NCBI GenBank assembly: GCA_041389565.1
Contig: JAWKRP010000006.1
Location: 262,418-326,417, forward strand
Source: JACKEQ01 sp041389565
GTDB taxonomy: Bacteria > Myxococcota_A > UBA796 > GCA-2862545
Length of the DNA stretch: 64,000 nucleotides
Reading direction: 5' to 3'
The notes under the pieces were generated by a model. The model made no database searches and was not told where the DNA came from. It saw nothing but the letters and a program-made list of their open reading frames with translations. The translations under genes were made by a program, and so were the position numbers. This document shows positions 52,824 through 60,702 of the stretch, one piece after another. The stretch's first letter is position 1, and every line of letters begins with the position of its first letter.

Positions 52824-54136
52824 CCGCCTCCCCGCCGCCACCCTGGGGTCTCGCCGGGCTCCGCACGCTGGGCTGGATGGCCCGCAAGGAGCTGCTCCGG
52901 TTCGTCGCGGATCCGGCGGGTGCCGTGCTCACGTTCCTGGTCCCCATCCTGCTCGCGGTGCTCATGAGCAGCGTGTTCGCGCCGCGGGACTTCGTCGATC
53001 CGCTGCCCCTCGTGGTCGCCGCGGTGGAGCCCGGTCCCCACGTCCGCACGCTGATCGACCGTCTCGACGCGAACCCCGCCGTGATCGTGCGGCGCGCGAG
53101 CCCCGACGACGCGCGGGCGCAGGTGTTCTCGGGGGAGGCCGCGGCCGCGCTCATCCTGCCGGGCGACGCCGAGCGGGCCCTGCAGCCCCTGTCGCTGTTC
53201 GCGGGCGACCCGGTGCCGGTCGAGGTGCTACTCGACCCGTCGCGCGCCACGGAGGTCGACATCCTCGAAGGGCTCGTGACCCGCGAGGTGATGCAGCAGC
53301 TGTCCGCCGAGCTCGCGACCGACGAGGGGCGCACGCACCTGTTCCGGCAGATCGGCCTGCTCACGGCGACCTCCCCGGGCCTGTCCGCCGCGGCGAAGGC
53401 GCGCTGGGCGGCCTTCTCGGCGGCCGGGGTCGATCTGGCCACGGCCGATGCGGGCGGATCCGGCACGACCGCGTCCGGCGCCAGGGGCTCGCCCCTCGAC
53501 CTCCAGCGGCGCACGCTCGACGTGTTCAACCCGAAGGCGCGCTGGAACGCCTACGCGCACTACTTCGCGGGCATGCTCACGATGTCGCTGCTGTTCCTGG
53601 CCGCCACCGCCGCGCTGAACCTCGTGCAGGAGCGCGAGGAGGGCGCGCTGGCACGGGTCCGGATGTCGGGCGCACACCCGGTGCTGGCGCTCGTCGGAGG
53701 GGCCATGGGCACGATGTTCGTGGCGCTGGTCACCGCGTGTGCGGTGTTCGCGTCCGGGGTCGCCGTGTTCGACATCCCCGTCGGCAGCGTGCCTGGACTG
53801 CTCGCGATGCTGCTGTCGCTGAGCGCGCTCGTGGGCGGGTTCTCGCTGTTGCTCGCGTCGGTCGGCCAGACCGCGCGGCAGATCTCCATCATGGGGCCGT
53901 TCGTGATCCTCGTGATGGGCTTCCTCGGTGGGAGTGCCGTTCCTACCTTCATCATGCCGGACTATGTACGCACGCTCTCGATCTTCCTGCCCACCACCTG
54001 GGCCAACGAGGGGCTGGCGGCGGCCACCTGGCGCGGCGCGCCCACGCTCGTGTGCTTCGAGTGGGCCTCCGGTGTGCTGGCGTTCTCGCTCGTGTTCGGC
54101 TTGATCGGCGCGCTGTCGTTCCGGTGGAGCCGATGA
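52820..54136 (+). CDS. ABC-2-type transporter permease
   Basis: 438 residues. One N-terminal helix (VLTFLVPILLAVLMSSVFA), a ~200-residue extracytoplasmic domain, then five C-terminal helices including GPFVILVMGFLGGSAVPTF, the ABC-2/YhgE-DrrB-like layout. It is coupled to the ATPase gene by ATGA and to the CXXCH lipoprotein gene by ATGA. Confidence 0.9.
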   Translation: MTASPPPPWGLAGLRTLGWMARKELLRFVADPAGAVLTFLVPILLAVLMSSVFAPRDFVDPLPLVVAAVEPGPHVRTLIDRLDANPAVIVRRASPDDARAQVFSGEAAAALILPGDAERALQPLSLFAGDPVPVEVLLDPSRATEVDILEGLVTREVMQQLSAELATDEGRTHLFRQIGLLTATSPGLSAAAKARWAAFSAAGVDLATADAGGSGTTASGARGSPLDLQRRTLDVFNPKARWNAYAHYFAGMLTMSLLFLAATAALNLVQEREEGALARVRMSGAHPVLALVGGAMGTMFVALVTACAVFASGVAVFDIPVGSVPGLLAMLLSLSALVGGFSLLLASVGQTARQISIMGPFVILVMGFLGGSAVPTFIMPDYVRTLSIFLPTTWANEGLAAATWRGAPTLVCFEWASGVLAFSLVFGLIGALSFRWSR

Positions 54137-55056
54137 TCCTGCTGGCTGCGGTCGGATGTGGGCTCGCCCCCCAGAAACCCCCGCCCCCGCCGCAGTGTTT
54201 CGGGGGCACCGGCGCTTGCGTGGCGTGCCATGCGTCGGTTCCGGACGCTCCGGCGATGTCCGACCCGTGGCGGAACCTGCACGCCGACCGGTCGGGCACG
54301 CTCGGCTTCCTGTCCGATGCCGAGATCGACGCCTGGGCGCGCACCGACAACCGTCCCGCCGACGCCTGGGGCCTGGAGCTGCGCTTCGACGCCGAGGGCT
54401 GGGATCTCCGCGTCGACGGGACCCGTACGGGCTGGCGGGCCTACGAGTCCGTGCCGTTTCCGGGGTACTTCCCGACCAACGGGGAGATCGGCGAGACCGT
54501 GGTGCGCGAGCAGAACGGCGTCATCGAGCACATCCGCGTCCGCCGCGCGCTCGACCCCACGAGCCCGGTGCGGATGGCCCCCCGCATCCTCGAGGTCCAG
54601 TACCTGAAGCGCGGTGCGACCCTCGAGGCCGCAGGGCTCATCGCCGATTCCGACGGGTCCCTACGACCCCAGACCGAGCGCGAGCTCGCCGGCTGTGTCC
54701 CGTGCCACGCCCTCGCGCCGGACGGGGTCTTCTCGCCACAGCGCCGGGTCCGCTGGGGCCGCGGAGACGGGGCGGTCGCGGCACCAGACCCCATCGGGCC
54801 CGACGGGGAAGGAGTGCTGGCGTCCTGGGTGCGCGCAGCGGGCGGCGGGGACGACTGGGGCGCGAACCCCGAGGCCCGGGCCAAGTTCACCGGCGACGGC
54901 AGCGCGCTGTCGTTCGAGCAGCTGAAGGCCGACATCCGCGTGCTGACGCTGCCCTCGCCCCAGCGCGCCCGCGACCTGAACCGGGTGGCGCACACCCTGG
55001 TCGACGAGCAGTCGTACCTGCGCGGGCGGGAGCTCGTGTGGGGCCTCGGCCTGTAG
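54133..55056 (+). CDS. Lipoprotein with two CXXCH haem motifs, end of resorcinol operon
   Basis: 307 residues, with lipobox LLAAVGC. The haem-binding motifs CVACH and CVPCH fall near residues 29 and 194. It is translationally coupled to the ABC permease, so it may supply electrons to oxidise or process the exported product; this is inferred from position only. Not recognised as a known family. Confidence 0.8.
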   Translation: MILLAAVGCGLAPQKPPPPPQCFGGTGACVACHASVPDAPAMSDPWRNLHADRSGTLGFLSDAEIDAWARTDNRPADAWGLELRFDAEGWDLRVDGTRTGWRAYESVPFPGYFPTNGEIGETVVREQNGVIEHIRVRRALDPTSPVRMAPRILEVQYLKRGATLEAAGLIADSDGSLRPQTERELAGCVPCHALAPDGVFSPQRRVRWGRGDGAVAAPDPIGPDGEGVLASWVRAAGGGDDWGANPEARAKFTGDGSALSFEQLKADIRVLTLPSPQRARDLNRVAHTLVDEQSYLRGRELVWGLGL

Positions 55057-55104
55057 AATGGTTCTCGCGCTCGATCGGGAGCGACGAGCGGCGGGAGGCT
55101 CGCG

Positions 55105-55431
55105 ATGAAGCTCGAACGAGGGCTGGCGCTCTGCGCCCCGCTGCTGCTGGGGGGATGCTCGAGCGCGGAGGTCCGATACCAGGCGTGGGACTTCGACCGG
55201 GAGTGCTTCACCCGCGAGGTCGAGATGCGACCCGTGCGGTACGGGTATCAACCCCCAGACAGCGAGTGCATCGACGTCATCTGGGAGGGCACCCGGGCCG
55301 ACGGAACCTGCATCCGCATCCTGAGCTGCCTGTCCGACTACCCCACCGACGACCCGTGGATCGGGAAGCAAGGCGATCCGTGGGCCTGCGACGGCACGGA
55401 CTTCCTGTTCGGGGACGTGTGCCCCCCGTAG
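55105..55431 (+). CDS. Small cysteine-rich lipoprotein
   Basis: 108 residues, with GGGAGG upstream of the ATG. Lipobox LLLGGC. The mature part has seven cysteines besides the lipidated one, so several disulfides are likely. No family recognised. It ends 3 bp from the convergent VOC gene. Confidence 0.75.
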   Translation: MKLERGLALCAPLLLGGCSSAEVRYQAWDFDRECFTREVEMRPVRYGYQPPDSECIDVIWEGTRADGTCIRILSCLSDYPTDDPWIGKQGDPWACDGTDFLFGDVCPP

Positions 55432-55434
55432 CGC

Positions 55435-55839
55435 TCACACGAAGCGGACGGTGTCGTCGTCCCAGGCGGCCACCTCGATCTCGTACCCGCTGGGATCGGC
55501 GACGTACCACGACGTGGAGTGCGGCCACCGCGTGACGCCCCCGTACAGCAGCTCCGGCTGCTCGGACCGAACGCGCTGCTCCCACGCGGCTCGGTCGGCG
55601 ATGCGGAACGACAGGTGATTCACCCCGTGTACGTGGGCGATCTTCGGGCGCACGCTCTCGAACGACGCGTGCTCGTAGCAGCACAGCATCGCGTCGCCGC
55701 CGCGCAGGATGGCCCACGGTGCGCCGTCGTACACGCCGCGCTCGACGACCTCGAAGTCGAACAGGCGTCCGTAGAACGCGATGGTCTCGGCGAGGTCGCG
55801 CACCGTCAGGTTCAGGTGGTCCAGGTGTTTCACGAGCAT
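55435..55839 (-). CDS. VOC-family protein (glyoxalase-like dioxygenase fold)
   Basis: 134 residues, with GGAGGGACC before the ATG. LDHLNLTVRDLAETIAFYGRL starts the first module, and HVHGVNHLSFRIAD and WYVADPSGYEIEVAAW the second; the metal-ligand His/Glu positions look intact. It is divergent from the XRE-cupin regulator, the usual layout for a locally controlled enzyme gene. Confidence 0.88.
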   Translation of the reverse strand: MLVKHLDHLNLTVRDLAETIAFYGRLFDFEVVERGVYDGAPWAILRGGDAMLCCYEHASFESVRPKIAHVHGVNHLSFRIADRAAWEQRVRSEQPELLYGGVTRWPHSTSWYVADPSGYEIEVAAWDDDTVRFV

Positions 55840-55900
55840 GGTCCCTCCTCGGGTTCCGTGGGCTTCGAACCTCCCTTCACCTCGGTGCGACGGCTTGTCG

Positions 55901-55922
55901 TCCAAACTGTCCGTATGTTGGA
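55901..55922. promoter_or_regulatory. Inverted repeat between divergent genes, candidate operator
   Basis: TCCAA (55901-55905) and TTGGA (55918-55922) form an imperfect palindrome with a 12-bp centre, midway between the divergent VOC and XRE-cupin starts. It could be the binding site of the XRE protein. Confidence 0.4.
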
Positions 55923-55943
55923 ATCCGGCCAACCGGAGGACCC

Positions 55944-56513
55944 GTGGCGCACGAACCTGCCGATGCATCCCAGAACCTCGCGCAGAACCTCCGCTACCTG
56001 CGGACGCGACGCGGGCTCACCCAGGCCCGGCTCGCCGCGCTGTGCGACCTGCCCCGGTCCACGCTCGCGAACCTCGAGTCGAGCGCCGGGAACCCCACGC
56101 TGGCCGTGCTGTGCCAGCTCGCGTCCGCCCTCCGGATCAGCGTCGAGGAGCTGATCGGGGCTCCGCGGGGCCAGGCGCGGGTCGTCCCGTCCGCCGAGCT
56201 CCCGGTCGAGCAGCGCGGCTCCGGCGGGCGCTCGTCGGTCCGGAAGCTCCTGCCCGACCCGGTCCCGGGCATGGAGATCGACCGGATGGCGCTGGCGCCG
56301 GGCCACGCCTTCAAGGGGGTCCCGCACCGGCCGGGCACGCGGGAGTGGTACTACGGCGAAGCGGGCGTCGTCCGTATCGTCTCGGCCGGTCAGGTCCTCG
56401 AGGTCGGCCCGGGGGACGTCGCCTCGTTCAACGCCGACCAGCCCCACAGCTATCGGAACGTCGGGGAGGTCGACGCCATCGGGTTCAGCGTCGTGGCGCT
56501 CGCGCCGCTGTAG
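55944..56513 (+). CDS. XRE-family regulator with C-terminal cupin domain
   Basis: 189 residues from GTG with GGAGG upstream. The N-terminal helix-turn-helix (~10-70) contains RRGLTQARLAALCDLPRSTLANLE. The C-terminal cupin (~115-185) contains GTREWYYGEAGVVRI and GPGDVASFNADQPHSYRN. This fold usually binds a small ligand that controls repression. It likely regulates itself and the divergent VOC gene. It ends 2 bp from the PBP1A stop. Confidence 0.9.
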   Translation: MAHEPADASQNLAQNLRYLRTRRGLTQARLAALCDLPRSTLANLESSAGNPTLAVLCQLASALRISVEELIGAPRGQARVVPSAELPVEQRGSGGRSSVRKLLPDPVPGMEIDRMALAPGHAFKGVPHRPGTREWYYGEAGVVRIVSAGQVLEVGPGDVASFNADQPHSYRNVGEVDAIGFSVVALAPL

Positions 56514-56515
56514 CC

Positions 56516-58789
56516 CTACGGGGTCGGCGGGAGCGGGCCCTTCGTGCCCTTCGGCACCAGCGAGGCCCACGGCAGCGCGACGATCTGCTCGCCCCGCTTC
56601 ACCAACGCCACGTCGGGCGGGGCTTCCACGCGCTCGCCCTGCGGCTCGGCGAGAGCGTCGGCGATCTCCATCCACGCGGGCAGGGCGGCACGTCCGCCGG
56701 TCTCCTTGTCGCCGAGCGTCTGCGTGCCGTCGGTGCCGACCCACACCGCGATGACGTGGTGCGCGGTGAACCCGACGAACCACGCGTCGACGAAGCCGTT
56801 CGTGGTGCCGGTCTTCCCGCCGCGGTCGAGCCCCTTCACGTACGCGCGCCGCGCGGTGCCCGACAGCACGACCTCCCGCATCATGTCGACCACCTGGTAC
56901 GCCACTTCGGGGTCGAGCACGCGGGGCCGCGGCCCACCCGGCAGGGTGACGGCGTCGGAGCCGAGCGTGAGCACCTGGCCGGCGCGGGCGGACGGGCCGT
57001 GCTCGACAGTGCGGACCTCTCGCATCCAGACGGCTTCGGTCGGCACGCCACCGCGCACCAGCGCCACGTACCCGAGGGCCTGATCGAGGGGGGTGACCTC
57101 GCTGGAGCCGAGCGCGACGGTGGGATCCTGGCGCAGGGGCGTGCGGACCCCGAGATCGCGGGCCAGCTCGGTGACCCGCGACACACCCGCCTGGAGCGTG
57201 AGGCGCACGGCGATGGTGTTGATGCTGCGGGCCAGGGCGGACCGGAGGGTCATCGAGCCCGAGAAGCCGCCGCCGTAGTTCTTCGGCGTCCACATCTTGC
57301 CGTTGCCGCCAGGCAGGCTGATCGGAGCGTCGGTGACGGTGTCGACCTGGGTGAGCCCGTCGCGGATGGCCGCCGCGTACACGTACGGCTTGAAGCTGCT
57401 ACCGGGCTGGCGGCGCGCCTGGGTGGCGCGATCGAACCCCTCGAGCGTGACGTGGCTGCCCCCGCTCACCGCGACCACCTCGCCGGTGGCGGCATGCACG
57501 ACGATGGCGGCGGCCTGGGCCCAGGGCTCGACGGACAGCGAGACCACCGCTGGGTCGTCGGTGCGGCACACCCGGACGAGCGCGTTCGGCACGAGCGTGG
57601 CGCGCAGCGGACGGGGCCCGAGGTCGGTCGTGACGGGCTGATCCGGGTTCGACAGCGTGTACGTGGCGTCGCCGGCCTGCACGGTGACGACCTTGCCCGT
57701 GGCCGTGGCACGGGCCGCGAAGCAGGGCTTGGTGGACGCCGCGGGGGGTGTGGCGGACGTTCCGATGACGCCGAGAGCCCCCTGGCGCTCGAGGTGGGCT
57801 TCGGTGGCGCGCTGGACGGCGTGCATCGCGACCTGCTGGATGTCCTGCCGGAGCGGGGTCTGCACCGTGAACCCCCGCTTGAAGGGCATCTCGACGCCGA
57901 ACGTGCGGCGGATCTCCCGGCGGACCTCGGTGAGGTACGCGGCATTGACGGGCGCGCCGGGCGACTCGCGCGGCGGCACCTGGACGGGGGCGTCGTAGAA
58001 GGGCTCGGCTTCCTCCTGGGTGAGGTAGCCGGCGCGGATCATGCGCCCGAGCACGAGGCTGCGGCGCTGCTTGCTGACCTCGGGCCACACGCGCGGCGAG
58101 TAGCGCGACGGGGCCGGCACGAGGCCCGCGATGAGGGCGGCCTGGCCGACATCGAGCTCGGCGGCGGGGATGTCGAAGTAGTCCTGCGCGGCGGACTCGA
58201 CGCCGTAGTTCCCGGACCCGAGCGCGATGTAGTTGATGTACAGCTCGAGGATGCGCTCCTTGCCGAGGTCGCGCTCCAGACGCCACGCCAGCACGGCCTC
58301 CTTCATCTTGCGCTCGTACGTGCGCTCGCTGCCGAGCAGGAGGTTCTTCACGAGCTGCTGGGTGAGCGTGGAGGCGCCGGACTTCGTACGCCCGGCGACG
58401 AGGTTGCCGACCAGCGCGCGCCCGATGCTGAGCGCGTCGACCCCGCGGTGCTGGAAGAACCGGGCGTCCTCCGCGGCCACGAACGCCTGCCACACATGGT
58501 CGGGCAGCGAGTCGAGCTCGACCCACTCGCGTCGCTCGACGTGGAACTGGTCGATCTCGGTGCCCGCGGAGTCGAGGACGGTCACGCTGGTCAACGGGAC
58601 CCAGTCGCGGTACTCGGAGAGGTCGCTGGGGAGCCCGTCGAGGATGTTGCGCGAGAACCACACGTACCCCGCGCCCGCGCCGATCAGGCCGATCACGAGC
58701 AGGATGGCGAGGGTGCGCCACGCCACGCGGAACGCGGCTCTGGCGAGTGTTCTCTTCTTCTCCGGCTGCTCGGAGCCCACGACGGCCAC
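56516..58789 (-). CDS. Penicillin-binding protein 1A (glycosyltransferase-transpeptidase)
   Basis: 757 residues from GTG. One transmembrane helix (~26-48). The GT51 domain has EDARFFQHRG with the catalytic Glu, GASTLTQQLVKN, RKMKEAVLAWRLER and INYIALGSGNYGVESAAQDYF. The transpeptidase domain has the SxxK serine in PGSSFKPY, SIN in ARSINTIAV, and KTGTTNGF. All active-site residues are present, so a bifunctional peptidoglycan synthase is expected. The start is 19 bp from the divergent gene 58809-60050. Confidence 0.94.
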   Translation of the reverse strand: MAVVGSEQPEKKRTLARAAFRVAWRTLAILLVIGLIGAGAGYVWFSRNILDGLPSDLSEYRDWVPLTSVTVLDSAGTEIDQFHVERREWVELDSLPDHVWQAFVAAEDARFFQHRGVDALSIGRALVGNLVAGRTKSGASTLTQQLVKNLLLGSERTYERKMKEAVLAWRLERDLGKERILELYINYIALGSGNYGVESAAQDYFDIPAAELDVGQAALIAGLVPAPSRYSPRVWPEVSKQRRSLVLGRMIRAGYLTQEEAEPFYDAPVQVPPRESPGAPVNAAYLTEVRREIRRTFGVEMPFKRGFTVQTPLRQDIQQVAMHAVQRATEAHLERQGALGVIGTSATPPAASTKPCFAARATATGKVVTVQAGDATYTLSNPDQPVTTDLGPRPLRATLVPNALVRVCRTDDPAVVSLSVEPWAQAAAIVVHAATGEVVAVSGGSHVTLEGFDRATQARRQPGSSFKPYVYAAAIRDGLTQVDTVTDAPISLPGGNGKMWTPKNYGGGFSGSMTLRSALARSINTIAVRLTLQAGVSRVTELARDLGVRTPLRQDPTVALGSSEVTPLDQALGYVALVRGGVPTEAVWMREVRTVEHGPSARAGQVLTLGSDAVTLPGGPRPRVLDPEVAYQVVDMMREVVLSGTARRAYVKGLDRGGKTGTTNGFVDAWFVGFTAHHVIAVWVGTDGTQTLGDKETGGRAALPAWMEIADALAEPQGERVEAPPDVALVKRGEQIVALPWASLVPKGTKGPLPPTP

Positions 58790-58808
58790 CTCGACGCCAG
58801 CGCCCGGG

Positions 58809-60050
58809 ATGGAGCTCCCGCCGCTCGTGCGGGTGCAGGTATCACTCCCGGTCGTCGAGCGTTCCTCGCGACTGGCGGATCACACGGGGCTCGTGCTCGG
58901 GCTCGTCGAGCTCGGGCTCGCAGACCTGCCCGGCGTGGTGCCCCAGATCGCAGAGGTGCCCGTGGCGCCGGGCCTGCGCGACGCCGACACGCGCCGGTCC
59001 TCGCGGTGGCTCGTCGATCTCCGCGTCGCGGGGAGCAAGCCGCTGGGGCTCGAAGGGCGGGTGTGCAGCGAGAGCGGCCTGTGCACCGACCTCGACGCGA
59101 CCGGCGGGACGGTGGCGGACCCCACGCCTGCGGTGTCCGAGGTCCTCCGGCAGATCGGAGATGCCATCGAGCGGCGCCCGTCCGACGAAGCGGTCGCTTC
59201 CTGGGCGCGCGTGGGCTCGAAGGATCCGTACGCCGTGCTGCTCGCGGGTCGCTCGGCGGCCGTCGTGTACGGGCTGCGCGAGCCCCCGCCTCCCGAGAAG
59301 GTCGGCGACCGCGTGGCGGATCCGGTGGCACGGGCCTTCTACCTCGACCCCGGCATGCCGCTCGCGGGCTGGATGGTGGGGCGCACGACGGAAGACCCCG
59401 ACCACGCCATCGTCGCGTTCCGCCGGGCGAGCCTGTCGCGCCCGGAGAGCCTGGTGCTCGAGGCCGATCTCGGCACGGCGCAGCGCTACCCGCGCCTCTC
59501 CCAGCCGCTCTGGGCCGACCTCCAGCGCCGCGCGCCCTTCGATCGGCGCTTCCTGGTGCAGATCGCGCGCAACCACCTCGAGCTCGGCAGCCCCCGCGAC
59601 GCGTCGTACGTGCTCGACACGCTGGGCCCCGGCGCCGGCAGCTTCCCGTCGGTGGCCCGGCTGCGCGTCGCCATCGCGGAGGCCACGGGGAACGTCGACG
59701 ACGAGACGCTCCTGCAGCGGTGGCGCGAGGCCGACCCGTCGGATCCCGAGCCCGTGCGGCGCCTGGTCCGCAAGCGGGTGCGACTCACGCAGTACGCCGA
59801 GGCGCGCGACCTCGTGCCGGATCTGGCGAGCCGCGGGGCCGCCGACGAAGCGCAGCAGATCGACCTCGCGCTGCTGAACGCGCTGGGCCGTCAGGCCGAA
59901 GCCGCGAAGCTCGCCGACACCCGCGGCCTGCCGGAGCTCGCCGCCGCGCTGCGGGCTCGCCCGGCCGAGTCCGACACGACCCTCCCGCGCCGTCTGCCCC
60001 GCCTCACGGCGTCGGTGCCGGCTCCGGCTCCGGATCCGAAGCGGCGGTAG
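58809..60050 (+). CDS. Hypothetical helical-repeat (TPR-like) protein
   Basis: 413 residues from the ATG at 58809. The N-terminal ~130 residues are beta-rich and contain a Cys pair (GRVCSESGLCTDL). The rest is helical repeats (EADLGTAQRYPRLSQPLWADL, RNHLELGSPRDASYVLDTLG) of TPR style. No signal peptide. Its 3' end overlaps the convergent gene by 47 bp, long enough that one of the two calls may need trimming. Confidence 0.7.
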   Translation: MELPPLVRVQVSLPVVERSSRLADHTGLVLGLVELGLADLPGVVPQIAEVPVAPGLRDADTRRSSRWLVDLRVAGSKPLGLEGRVCSESGLCTDLDATGGTVADPTPAVSEVLRQIGDAIERRPSDEAVASWARVGSKDPYAVLLAGRSAAVVYGLREPPPPEKVGDRVADPVARAFYLDPGMPLAGWMVGRTTEDPDHAIVAFRRASLSRPESLVLEADLGTAQRYPRLSQPLWADLQRRAPFDRRFLVQIARNHLELGSPRDASYVLDTLGPGAGSFPSVARLRVAIAEATGNVDDETLLQRWREADPSDPEPVRRLVRKRVRLTQYAEARDLVPDLASRGAADEAQQIDLALLNALGRQAEAAKLADTRGLPELAAALRARPAESDTTLPRRLPRLTASVPAPAPDPKRR

Positions 60051-60696
60051 TCCCCACGGCAGCTCCGGGCAGTACGGTGGACCGCTCGCATCCGCAGCTC
60101 TCGGACGCATCGAAGCACACGGCCTCCCCGTCGGTGAGCGCCACACCGCGCTCCACGCGCAGGGAGCCGTCGGTTCCGCACAGCCAGCCGGGCTCCAGCA
60201 CGAAGACGGCCGTGAGCCGGGCGGGGTCGTCGGACGCCGTGACGGACGGGTCGGGCCAGCCCGGGGCGACCGACATGGAGGGGGTGCACTTCTTTCGGTA
60301 GGGCGCGACGTTCTCGCGGTGCCAGAGCACGGAGCCCCGCCACGCGGACTCCTGGCGCCGCGCGCGGTCGACGGCATCCTGGATGGCGGCGGATCGGGCG
60401 ACGTTCCTGAGTGGCGCGAGGGTGGGGGCGTCGCGCACGCTCTCCAGGCGGTCGGCCAGCGAAGAGGCCTGCACGACCCGCTCGCGCCACGCGTCGAGGA
60501 AGAACCCGGAGCGCGCCGCGATGCCGTCGGACGCGGGGTCGCACGTGCGTGGAGCCGCCCAGGCGTGGTGGGCGAGTCCCGTCGCCACGAGGAGCGCGCG
60601 GCCGTCTTCCAGGGTGGACTGGAGGCCGACGAGCCACGCCTCCTCTTCGGCGGGAGTCGGCGCTTCGGTCGCGAGCGCGAGGGACGCGAGGAGCAT
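60004..60696 (-). CDS. Hypothetical secreted protein
   Basis: 230 residues from the ATG at 60696 (a GTG at 60699 is equally possible), with a short signal (MLLASLALATEAP). Contains a few cysteine pairs and an acidic/Pro tail (DPEPEPAPTP). No family recognised. It starts 6 bp after the stop of the protease gene, so the two may be co-transcribed. Confidence 0.68.
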   Translation of the reverse strand: MLLASLALATEAPTPAEEEAWLVGLQSTLEDGRALLVATGLAHHAWAAPRTCDPASDGIAARSGFFLDAWRERVVQASSLADRLESVRDAPTLAPLRNVARSAAIQDAVDRARRQESAWRGSVLWHRENVAPYRKKCTPSMSVAPGWPDPSVTASDDPARLTAVFVLEPGWLCGTDGSLRVERGVALTDGEAVCFDASESCGCERSTVLPGAAVGTTAASDPEPEPAPTP

Positions 60697-60702
60697 CACG
60701 GG

